The position numbers and the translations under genes are program-made. Of a stretch of 64,000 nt of DNA, positions 17,690 to 25,593 are shown one piece after another. A model generated the notes under the pieces. That model was not told where the DNA came from and searched no databases. It saw nothing but the letters and a program-made list of their open reading frames with translations. The stretch's first letter is position 1, and every line of letters begins with the position of its first letter. Origin of the DNA: Pseudomonas sp. N3-W. GTDB taxonomy: Bacteria; Pseudomonadota; Gammaproteobacteria; Pseudomonadales; Pseudomonadaceae. The stretch lies in NCBI RefSeq assembly GCF_024970185.1, contig NZ_CP103965.1:3716001-3780000 (forward strand), in the 5' to 3' direction.

Positions 17690-19000
17690 ATGTCACAGAG
17701 CGCCGTAGAGTCCCAGGCCATCGCTGACGATAAAAACGCCGTCTATAAACGCATCACCCTGCGTTTGATCCCCTTCATCTTCATCTGCTACCTGTTCAAC
17801 TACCTCGACCGGGTGAACGTCGGATTTGCCAAGCTGCAGATGCTCGACGCGCTGAAGTTCAGCGAAACCGTGTACGGCCTCGGGGCCGGGATCTTCTTCA
17901 TTGGCTACGTGCTGTGCGGCGTACCGAGCAACCTGGCCCTGACCAAATTCGGCCCGCGACGCTGGATCGCGCTGATGATGATCGTCTGGGGCACGTTGTC
18001 CACCTGCCTGCTGTTCGTCACCACACCCACCGAGTTCTACACCTTGCGCCTGTTCACCGGCGCCGCCGAAGCCGGGTTCTTCCCTGGCGTGGTGCTCTAT
18101 CTTTCGCAGTGGTTCCCGACCTTCCGTCGTGGCCGCATCATGGCGCTGTTCATGTCGGCGATCCCGGTGTCCGGTTTGCTCGGCAGCCCGTTCTCCGGCT
18201 GGATTCTCAACCACTTCGCCGCCGGCCATGGTGGTTTGGCAGGCTGGCAGTGGATGTTCCTGCTGCAAGGCATCCCGACCGTGATTCTCGGTGCACTGGC
18301 GTATTTTCTGCTCAGCGACAGCTTCGCCAACGCCAAGTGGCTGACCGCCCACGAGCGTTCGGTACTGCAAGCCGACCACGCCGAGGACCTGGCCAACAAG
18401 CCGAAAACCACCACCGATTCGCTGCTGGCGGTGTTCAAGAACCCGGCGATCTGGGCGTTTGGCCTGATCTACTTCTGCATCCAGAGCGGTGTGTACGCGA
18501 TCAACTTCTGGCTGCCGTCGATCATCAAGAACCTCGGTTTCAGCGACAACCTGGTGATCGGCTGGCTCAGTGCGATTCCGTATCTGCTGGCGGCGGTGTT
18601 CATGTTGCTGGTGGGTCGTTCGGCGGACTTGCGCAAGGAGCGTCGCTGGCACTTGGTGGTGCCGATGCTGATGGGCGCCGTCGGTTTGCTGATCGCGGTG
18701 AACTTCGCCACCACCCCGGCCATCGCCATTCTCGGCCTGACCATTGCCACCATGGGCGCCCTCACCGGCCTGCCGATGTTCTGGCCGGTGCCGACGGCGC
18801 TGCTCAGTGCCGGCGCGGCGGCGGGCGGGCTGGCGTTGATCAACTCCATGGGGCAGATGGCGGGTTTCCTCAGCCCGTACCTGGTGGGCTGGGTCAAGGA
18901 CAGCACCGGCTCGACCGATGCGGCGCTGTATCTGCTGGCGGGGGTGATTGTGTGCGGTAGCTTGCTGGCGCTGCGTATGACCCGTACTTTGCGCGCCTGA
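17690..19000 (+). CDS. MFS transporter, anion:cation symporter family (sugar acid/tartrate/glycerate type)
   Basis: 436 residues from ATG 17690, preceded by AAAGAGAGAG. The upstream in-frame start at 17573 lacks a ribosome site. Twelve hydrophobic segments; the N-terminal LIPFIFICYLFNYLDRVNVGFAKLQM is the hallmark of the ACS/TtuB-GudP group. An RRWIALMMIVWG loop follows TM2. It likely imports a glycerate, tartrate or aldarate anion with protons. Divergence from cdaR and proximity to glycerate kinase and a chemoreceptor fit a regulated uptake module. Confidence 0.9.
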   Translation: MSQSAVESQAIADDKNAVYKRITLRLIPFIFICYLFNYLDRVNVGFAKLQMLDALKFSETVYGLGAGIFFIGYVLCGVPSNLALTKFGPRRWIALMMIVWGTLSTCLLFVTTPTEFYTLRLFTGAAEAGFFPGVVLYLSQWFPTFRRGRIMALFMSAIPVSGLLGSPFSGWILNHFAAGHGGLAGWQWMFLLQGIPTVILGALAYFLLSDSFANAKWLTAHERSVLQADHAEDLANKPKTTTDSLLAVFKNPAIWAFGLIYFCIQSGVYAINFWLPSIIKNLGFSDNLVIGWLSAIPYLLAAVFMLLVGRSADLRKERRWHLVVPMLMGAVGLLIAVNFATTPAIAILGLTIATMGALTGLPMFWPVPTALLSAGAAAGGLALINSMGQMAGFLSPYLVGWVKDSTGSTDAALYLLAGVIVCGSLLALRMTRTLRA

Positions 19001-19010
19001 TCTGCTCTCA

Positions 19011-19100
19011 TGTGGGAGCGAGCCTGCTCGCGAATGCAGTGTGTCAGTCAGCCTTGATCTGTCTGGCACGCCGTCTTCGCGAGCAGGCTCGCTCCCACAA
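19011..19100. repeat. REPIN (inverted REP pair)
   Basis: Convergent copies of TGTGGGAGCGAGCCTGCTCGCGA separated by ~45 bases, between the transporter stop and the aldo/keto reductase. Confidence 0.9.
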
Positions 19101-19190
19101 TAGGTGTGTGCATGGACTGATATTCCGGTTGCCCAAAGTCACCCTTCTGGTATCTGATTGACGCTTTCCCACCGGCAAAAGGAATTCGTC

Positions 19191-20204
19191 ATGAGCTACC
19201 GCACGCTGGGTCATTCGGGCCTGCAAGTGTCCACCCTGACCCTGGGCACCATGATGTTCGGCGAACAGACCAGCACCGAAGATGCCTTGCGGATCATCGA
19301 CAAGGCCTGGGACCAGGGCATCAATTTCATCGACACCGCCGACGTCTACACCGGCGGGCGCTCCGAAGAAATTGTCGGCGAAGCGATTGCCGGTAACCGC
19401 GACGAATGGGTGCTGGCCACCAAAGTCGGCTTCGGTCCAGCAGACGGCGTGCCGAATCGCAGCGGCCTGAGCCGCAAGCACATCTTCAATGGCATCGACG
19501 CCAGCCTGACCCGCCTGGGCACCGACTACATCGACGTCTATTACCTGCACCGCGAAGACCACAACACACCGTTGGAAGTCACTGTGTCGGCCATCGGCGA
19601 CCTGATTCACCAGGGCAAGATCCGTTACTGGGGCCTGTCCAACTACCGGGGCTGGCGCATCGCCGAAGTGATTCGTGTGGCGGACAAACTGGGCGTGGAC
19701 CGGCCGGTGATCAGCCAGCCGCTCTACAACATCGTCAACCGTCAGGCCGAGGCCGAACAGATCGCCGCCGCCCAGGCCTATGGCCTCGGCGTGGTGCCGT
19801 ACAGCCCGCTGGCCCGTGGCGTGCTCAGTGGCAAGTACGCGCCAGACGTCAAACCGGACGCCAACAGCCGCGCTGGTCGCCACGACAAACGCATCCTGGA
19901 AACCGAATGGCGGATCGAGTCGCTGCGCATTGCCCAGCAGATCCAACAGTACACTCAGGGGCGTGGCGTCGGCATCGTCGAATTCGCCATCGCCTGGGTG
20001 CTGAACAACAGCGCCGTGACCTCGGCCATCGTCGGACCACGCACCGAAGAACAGTGGGACGCGTACACCAAGGCGCAGGCAGTGCGGATCACCGCTGAAG
20101 ATGAGGCATTCATCGATTCGCTGGTGACACCGGGGCACGCCTCGACACCGGGCTTCAATGACGTGAGCCACTTCGTGTCGGGCCGCACTCCCCGCACCAC
20201 CTGA
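19191..20204 (+). CDS. Aldo/keto reductase
   Basis: 337 residues from ATG 19191 with AAAAGGAA upstream; a longer reading from 19158 is unsupported. TIM-barrel AKR of the Tas/YajO-like group. The catalytic tetrad is visible as Asp and Tyr in FIDTADVYTGG, Lys in LATKVGFG and His in YYLHRED. The C-terminal NADPH-binding region contains SAIVGPRTEEQW. It should reduce aldehydes or ketones with NADPH; the substrate is unknown. REP pairs flank it on both sides, so it is probably a single-gene unit. Confidence 0.92.
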   Translation: MSYRTLGHSGLQVSTLTLGTMMFGEQTSTEDALRIIDKAWDQGINFIDTADVYTGGRSEEIVGEAIAGNRDEWVLATKVGFGPADGVPNRSGLSRKHIFNGIDASLTRLGTDYIDVYYLHREDHNTPLEVTVSAIGDLIHQGKIRYWGLSNYRGWRIAEVIRVADKLGVDRPVISQPLYNIVNRQAEAEQIAAAQAYGLGVVPYSPLARGVLSGKYAPDVKPDANSRAGRHDKRILETEWRIESLRIAQQIQQYTQGRGVGIVEFAIAWVLNNSAVTSAIVGPRTEEQWDAYTKAQAVRITAEDEAFIDSLVTPGHASTPGFNDVSHFVSGRTPRTT

Positions 20205-20220
20205 CACCCAAAATCCCCAA

Positions 20221-20310
20221 TGTGGGAGCGAGCCTGCTCGCGAAAGCGGTATTACATTCAACATCAATGTTGGCTGATACACCGCTTTCGCGAGCAGGCT
20301 CGCTCCCACA
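20221..20310. repeat. REPIN (inverted REP pair)
   Basis: Long, nearly perfect stem: TGTGGGAGCGAGCCTGCTCGCGAAAGCGGT and its reverse complement around a ~30-base centre, just after the aldo/keto reductase. Described by positions 20221-20250 and 20280-20310. Confidence 0.9.
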
Positions 20311-20419
20311 AGGGATGATGTGTCTGGCAGAAGTCTGATATTGATCAATCAGACAATATTCCCCAGCAAAACCACGTATCCTCCGCCCCCCGTTTCACGT
20401 TCAACCCCGCGAGGACAGT

Positions 20420-21301
20420 TTGTCTAAAGGTATCGCTTTATCGGTCACGGCCTCGGTGCTGTTTGCCGTCATGTATTACTACACCTCCCTGCTCGCCCCG
20501 TTGAGCGGCGTGGAAATCTTTGGCTGGCGCATGCTGCTGACCGTACCGTGCATGACCGTGTTCATGGCGGTGTCCGGCGAATGGCGGCGCGTGGTCGAGA
20601 TCGTGCGCCGCTTCGGCGGCCAGCCGAAACTGCTGCTGACGCTGATTGCCTCGTCGGCGTTGCTGGGTGTGCAGTTGTGGCTGTTCATGTGGGCGCCGCT
20701 CAACGGCCACAGCCTGGACGTGTCACTGGGGTATTTCCTGCTGCCGCTGACCATGGTCCTGACCGGGCGGCTGGTCTATGGCGAGCGCCTGTCCTACCTG
20801 CAAAAAGTCGCCGTGTTCTTCGCCGCCCTCGGTGTGCTGAACGAGTTGTACCGCGTGGGCAGCTTTTCCTGGGCGACCCTGCTGGTTGCCATCGGTTACC
20901 CGACCTATTTCGTGCTGCGCCGCCACCTGAAGACCGACAACCTCGGCGGCCTGTGGCTCGACATGACCCTGACCCTGCCCGTCGCGTTCTGGTTCGTGCA
21001 GAGCGGCGCACAGGGCTTTGGTGTGTTTGATCAACACCCGTGGCTGTCGCTGCTGATCCCGTTGCTCGGCATCATCAGCGCCTCGGCACTGGTGGTCTAC
21101 ATCATCGCCAGCCGCCTGCTGCCGTTCAGCCTGTTCGGGCTGCTGAGCTACGTCGAGCCGGTGCTGTTGCTCGGCGTTGCGTTGTTGCTGGGGGAAAGCA
21201 TCAAGTCGGGTGAATGGCTGACCTACATTCCGATCTGGATGGCTGTGGTGGTGCTGGTGTTCGAGGGATTCAAACACCTGATGCGGCATCGCCAGCCTTA
21301 A
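20420..21301 (+). CDS. RarD-type EamA/DMT transporter
   Basis: 293 residues starting at TTG 20420, supported by GAGGA six to seven bases before it. About ten hydrophobic helices in two EamA repeats. The N-terminal KGIALSVTASVLFAVMYYYTSLLAPLSG and GVEIFGWRMLLTVP motifs match the RarD subgroup, with LNGHSLDVSLGYFLLPL and VLLLGESIKSGEWLTYIPIW later. Inner-membrane metabolite permease or exporter; the substrate is unknown. Confidence 0.9.
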   Translation: MSKGIALSVTASVLFAVMYYYTSLLAPLSGVEIFGWRMLLTVPCMTVFMAVSGEWRRVVEIVRRFGGQPKLLLTLIASSALLGVQLWLFMWAPLNGHSLDVSLGYFLLPLTMVLTGRLVYGERLSYLQKVAVFFAALGVLNELYRVGSFSWATLLVAIGYPTYFVLRRHLKTDNLGGLWLDMTLTLPVAFWFVQSGAQGFGVFDQHPWLSLLIPLLGIISASALVVYIIASRLLPFSLFGLLSYVEPVLLLGVALLLGESIKSGEWLTYIPIWMAVVVLVFEGFKHLMRHRQP

Positions 21302-21319
21302 GCCATACCCCAAACAAAT

Positions 21320-21463
21320 GGGGGAGCAGGCTTCTGTGGCGAGGGCGCTTGCTCGCGCTTGAGTGCGCAGCGCTCACAAGATTTTGGGGCCGCTTCGCAG
21401 CCCAGCGCGAGCAAGCTCCCTCGCCACAAAAGCGCCTTCGCCACAAAAGTCCGCTCCCACAGT
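21320..21463. repeat. REP cluster, GTGGCGAGGG type
   Basis: Palindromic block TGTGGCGAGGGCGCTTGCTCGCGC ... GCGAGCAAGCTCCCTCGCCACA. Its internal TTGGGGCCGCTTCGCAGCC is also found in the units of the large array at 49351-52108. It lies between convergent genes. Confidence 0.85.
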
Positions 21464-21476
21464 CGTTTTGTGGTGT

Positions 21477-22559
21477 TCAGGCGACTTCGGTCAACACCTC
21501 AGCCTCAAGCTCGCGCACCAACGGCAATACCCGCTTGCCGAAATACTCCACCTCTTCCTGGAAATGCAGGAACCCCGCCAGCACCAAGTCCACGCCCACG
21601 GCCTTCAGCGCGACGATGCGTTCGGCTATCTGCTGTGGTGTGCCGATCAGGTTGGTCTTGAAGCCGTCGTTGTACTGCACCAGGTCCTCGAACGTCGATT
21701 TCGCCCAGTTGCCCTCGCCTTCCGGTGACGCCCTGCCCGCCTGTTTCGCCGCGTCGCCAAAGGCATTCACCGCCTCCGGGTCGGCCTGGTCGATGATCTG
21801 CGCCAGCACCGCCCGGGCTTCTTCTTCGGTGTCGCGGGCGATGACGAAGGCGTTCACCCCGACTTTCACTGAGTGGTTGTTCGCCGCCGCCTTGGTGCGG
21901 ATGTCATCGACCTGGGCCTTGATGCCTTCGGGCGTGTTGCCGTTGGTGAAATACCAGTCCGACACCCGCGCCGCCATGTCCCGCGCCGCGCGCGAGCTGC
22001 CGCCCTGAAAGATTTCTGGCTGGCCCAACGGCTTGGGTTTCAGGCTGTAGTTGTCGAAGCGATAGAAATCACCGCGAAAGGTGAAGTTGTCCTGACTCCA
22101 GATACCTTTGAGCGAGCGGATGAATTCTTCGGAACGACGATAACGTTCATCGTGTTCCAGCCAGTGCTCACCAATGGCCTGGAACTCACCCTTGAACCAG
22201 CCGCTGACGATATTCACCGCCACCCGACCGTTGGTGAGTTGATCGATGGTCGCCAGTTGCTTGGCCGCCAACGCCGGTTGCCATGGGCCCGGCAGGATCG
22301 CGGCGATCACCTTGAGTTTGGTGGTAGCGGCCAGCAATGCATGGCTGAAGGCAACCGACTCGTGCTGGAACTCGGCACCGTAGCCGGCGGTGAAGCGGAT
22401 CTGGGTCAAGGCATATTCGAATCCCGCCTCCTCGGCCAGTTGCGCCAGTTTGCGGTTGTAGTCGATACCCCAGTGGGTGCGTTGCTCGATCTTGCTGACC
22501 ACCAGCCCACCGCTGACGTTCGGCACCCAGTAGGCAAATTTGACGGCTTGCTGACTCAT
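21477..22559 (-). CDS. sfnG: Dimethylsulfone monooxygenase SfnG (FMNH2-dependent)
   Basis: 360 residues, the normal SfnG length. The sequence opens QAVKFAYWVPNVSGGLVVSK and has the bacterial-luciferase/SsuD fold motifs (GWFKGEFQAIGEHWLEHDERY, EIFQGGSSRAARDMAA). SfnG oxidises dimethylsulfone to methanesulfinate with FMNH2 from a reductase, feeding sulfur starvation metabolism. A sigma54-type promoter lies 40 bp upstream, agreeing with known SfnR control in P. putida. The divergent neighbour at 22897 is also a sulfur-type flavoprotein. The reductase partner (SfnF/MsuE) is not in the window. Confidence 0.93.
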   Translation of the reverse strand: MSQQAVKFAYWVPNVSGGLVVSKIEQRTHWGIDYNRKLAQLAEEAGFEYALTQIRFTAGYGAEFQHESVAFSHALLAATTKLKVIAAILPGPWQPALAAKQLATIDQLTNGRVAVNIVSGWFKGEFQAIGEHWLEHDERYRRSEEFIRSLKGIWSQDNFTFRGDFYRFDNYSLKPKPLGQPEIFQGGSSRAARDMAARVSDWYFTNGNTPEGIKAQVDDIRTKAAANNHSVKVGVNAFVIARDTEEEARAVLAQIIDQADPEAVNAFGDAAKQAGRASPEGEGNWAKSTFEDLVQYNDGFKTNLIGTPQQIAERIVALKAVGVDLVLAGFLHFQEEVEYFGKRVLPLVRELEAEVLTEVA

Positions 22560-22598
22560 TTGGTGTGTCCTCGGGACGTGGGAAAGTGAGTGAGTCAG

Positions 22599-22614
22599 AG
22601 CAGCAAGCGTGCCA
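22599..22614 (-). promoter_or_regulatory. Sigma54 promoter of sfnG
   Basis: Minus strand TGGCACGCTTGCTGCT: GG-N10-GC spacing, with the -24 hexamer TGGCACG perfect and CTGCT at -12, against consensus TGGCACG-N4-TTGCW. It is 40 bp before the sfnG start. Confidence 0.75.
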
Positions 22615-22643
22615 GTGCTGAATATTGAGGCGACAGAGATCCC

Positions 22644-22733
22644 TGTGGGAGCGGGCTTGCCCGCGATGAGGCCTGTAGATTCAACATCTCAGGCGGCTGA
22701 CAGGGCGCCATCGCGGGCATGCTCGCTCCCACA
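22644..22733. repeat. REPIN inside the divergent sfnG promoter region
   Basis: Inverted REP pair (TGTGGGAGCGGGCTTGCCCGCGA ... TCGCGGGCATGCTCGCTCCCACA) between two divergent starts, behind the sigma54 promoter. The remaining bases of 22560-22896 show only that promoter and the ribosome site of the next gene. Confidence 0.88.
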
Positions 22734-22896
22734 TTGGATCTGGGTGTGCCTGGGGCAATTTGTTGATGCTCTGTTGGCACACCAACAGTTCAAGCCCTGC
22801 CCGCCCTGAAAAACCCTGCAAACCCGGCGTTCCGCTGTCGGCATGGACCCTGCAATCCCCCCTGGCACACGCAACAACCCGCCACGGAGCCACCCC

Positions 22897-24135
22897 ATGA
22901 CCGAACACCAGATCATCAACCCGCTGTCCACCGGCACCGAATACGAAACACTCGCCGCCCGCTTCCGGCCGATTTTTACCCGCATCGCCGCTGGCGCCGT
23001 AGAACGCGAACACAGCCGCAGCCTGCCCCATGAGCCGATCCAGTGGCTCAAGGACGCCGGCTTCGGCGCCGTGCGCATCCCGGTGGAATACGGCGGTGGT
23101 GGCGCCTCCCTGCCGCAATTGTTCGAGCTGCTGATCGAGCTGGCCGAAGCCGATTCCAACGTGCCGCAAGCCCTGCGCGGGCATTTCGCCTTTGCCGAAG
23201 ACCGCCTCAATACCGCACCCAGCCCGGCCCGGGATGTCTGGTTCAAGCGCTTCGTGGCGGGCGACATCGTCGGCTGCGCCTGGACCGAAATCGGCAGTGT
23301 GGTGATCGGCGACGTCGTCACCAAAGTCTCGCCCCACGGTGATCAATGGCGGCTCAACGGTGAAAAGTTCTACAGCACCGGCAGCCTGTTCTCCGACTGG
23401 ATCGACGTCTATGCCCAGCGCAGCGACACCGGCGGCGACGTGATTGCCGCCGTGCGCACCCGGCAACCGGGGATTGTGCAAAGCGACGACTGGGACGGCT
23501 TTGGCCAACGCACCACCGGCAGCGGCACTTCGCGGTTTATCGACGCCGAAGTGGACGCGGAGAACATCATCGATTTCGCCAGTCGTTTCAAATACCAGAC
23601 CGCGTTTTACCAACTGGTGCTGCTGGCAACCCTGGCAGGCATTGGCCGCGCCGCATTGCGCGACGTGGCGCAGCAGGTGCGCGAGCGCAAGCGCATCTAC
23701 AGCCACGGCAATGCCCCACATGTCAGCCAGGATTCGCAAGTGCAGCAGGTGGTCGGTGAAATCGCCGCCCTGGTGTATGCCGCCGAGGCCAGCGCGTTGA
23801 AGGCTGCGCAACCAGCGCAACGGGCGTATCTGGCGCGGTTCTCGGGGGATGAGACGCTGGAACGGGCCGCGAACGTGGCGGCGGAAATCGAATCGGCCAA
23901 GGCGCAGGTGGTGGTGTCGGCGTTGATTCAGCAGGCGACCAGTGAATTGTTCAATGCGCTGGGGGCGTCCGACATTCGCCAAGGCAAGGCGCTGGACCGG
24001 CATTGGCGCAATGCGCGGACCGTGTCTTCGCATAATCCGGTGATCTACAAGGCGCGGATTGTCGGGGATTGGGCGATCAACGGGACCGAGCCGCCGTTTG
24101 TGTGGCAGATCGGCAATGGACCTGAGCGCAAGTGA
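22897..24135 (+). CDS. Acyl-CoA dehydrogenase-like flavoprotein, sulfur acquisition (SfnC/DszC type)
   Basis: 412 residues from ATG 22897 with GGAG seven bases upstream; a longer reading from 22843 lacks support. Acyl-CoA dehydrogenase fold: helical N-terminal domain with GFGAVRIPVEYGGGGAS, central beta-domain with GCAWTEIGS and the GEKFYSTGSLFSDWI motif, helical C-terminal domain ending GTEPPFVW. It lacks an obvious catalytic Glu of true dehydrogenases, as do the DszC-like flavin monooxygenases. Divergence from sfnG suggests oxidation of a sulfur compound. The exact substrate is unknown. Confidence 0.82.
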   Translation: MTEHQIINPLSTGTEYETLAARFRPIFTRIAAGAVEREHSRSLPHEPIQWLKDAGFGAVRIPVEYGGGGASLPQLFELLIELAEADSNVPQALRGHFAFAEDRLNTAPSPARDVWFKRFVAGDIVGCAWTEIGSVVIGDVVTKVSPHGDQWRLNGEKFYSTGSLFSDWIDVYAQRSDTGGDVIAAVRTRQPGIVQSDDWDGFGQRTTGSGTSRFIDAEVDAENIIDFASRFKYQTAFYQLVLLATLAGIGRAALRDVAQQVRERKRIYSHGNAPHVSQDSQVQQVVGEIAALVYAAEASALKAAQPAQRAYLARFSGDETLERAANVAAEIESAKAQVVVSALIQQATSELFNALGASDIRQGKALDRHWRNARTVSSHNPVIYKARIVGDWAINGTEPPFVWQIGNGPERK

Positions 24136-24144
24136 TGTGTCGTC

Positions 24145-25540
24145 AGCGCTGACCCCATCGCGGGCAAGCCCGCTCCCACACTGGACTTGCGTCGTACACA
24201 AAATCTGAGCACGACACTAATCCCTGTGGGAGCCGGGCTCGCCCGCGATGAGGCCAGACGGGGCGCCGCAAACCTCTGGACTGACCCCATCGCGAGCAAG
24301 CTCGCTCCCACACTGGACTTGCGTCGTACACAAAGTCTGAGCACGACACTAATCCCTGTGGGAGCCGGGCTTGCCCGCGATGAGGCCAGACGGGGCGTCG
24401 CAAACCTCTGGACTGACCCCATCGCGGGCAAGCCCGCTCCCACACTGGACTTGCGTCGTACACAAAGTCTGAGCACGACACTAATCCCCTGTGGGAGCCG
24501 GGCTTGCCCGCGATGAGGCCAGACGGGTCGCCGCAAACCTCTGGGCTGACCCCATCGCGAGCAAGCCCGCTCCCACACTGGACTTGCGTCGTACACAAAA
24601 TCTGATCACGACACTAATCCCCTGTGGGAGCCGGGCTCGCCCGCGATGAGGCCAGACGCGGCGTCGCAAACCTCTGGACTGACCCCATCGCGGGCAAGCT
24701 CGCTCCCACACTGGACTTGCGTCATACACAAAGTCTGAGCACGACACTAATCCCTGTGGGAGCCGGGCTTGCCCGCGATGGGGCCGTGTCAGTCACTACC
24801 CTTGCTGAATGACCCACCGCTATCGCGGGCAAGCCCGGCTCCCACAGGGGGTTTGCTGCGTTCGCCAATATTGTGTTCCACACCGAATCAATGTGGGAGC
24901 CGGGCTTGCCCGCGATGGGGCCGTGTCAGTCACCATCCTTGCCGAATGACCCACCGCTATCGCGGGCAAGCCCGGCTCCCACAGGGGGTTTGCTGCGTTC
25001 GCAAATATTGTGTTCCACACCGAATCAATGTGGGAGCCGGGCTTGCCCGCGATGGGGCCGTGTCAGTCACCGTCCTTGCTGAATGACCCACCGCTGTCGC
25101 GGGCAAACCCGGCTCCCACAGGGGATCTGCTGCGTTCGCAAATATTGTGTTCCACACCGAATCAATGTGGGAGCCGGGCTTGCCCGCGATGGGGCTGTGT
25201 CAGTCACTACCCTTGCTGAATGACCCACCGCTATCGCGGGCAAGCCCGCTCCCACAGGGGGTTTGCTGCGTTCGCAAATATTGTGTTCCATACCGAATCA
25301 ATGTGGGAGCCGGGCTGCCCGCGATGGGGCCGTGTCAGTCACCATCCCTGCTGAATGACCCACCGCTATCGCGGGCAAGCCCAGCTCCCACAGTTGATCT
25401 TCAGTGAACACAAAATTGGCGCTCGATAGCGGTCCACTGTGGGAGCGGGCTTGCCCGCGATGGGGCCGTGTCAGTCACCCTCCTTGCCGAATGACCCACC
25501 GCTATCGCGGGCAAGCCCGGCTCCCACAGGAGGGGTTGCG
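24145..25540. repeat. Tandem REPIN array in two repeat families
   Basis: About 1.4 kb without genes. The first half repeats every 132-133 bp (GACCCCATCGCG at 24151, 24283, 24415, 24548, 24681), with GTCGTACACAAA spacer text. The second half repeats every 135-137 bp (CAGTCAC at 24790, 24927, 25064, 25201, 25336, 25472), with TTGCTGCGTTCGCAAATATTG spacer text. Each unit carries a convergent pair of GTGGGAGCCGGGCTTGCCCGC REPs, giving over 20 REPs. Open frames across it are periodic artefacts. Confidence 0.92.
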
Positions 25541-25593
25541 GTGAATACACATTTTGTGAACGCCCACATTGGGGTTGCGAATGTCAGCGAATA

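Noticed and set aside
24143-25407. Repeat-rich open frames in the 24-25 kb array
   Set aside because: Products of REP periodicity (132-137 bp), ending at random; no ribosome sites.
24145-25540. CRISPR array
   Set aside because: Units are 132-137 bp with palindromic REPs and repeated, not unique, spacers. No cas genes in the window.
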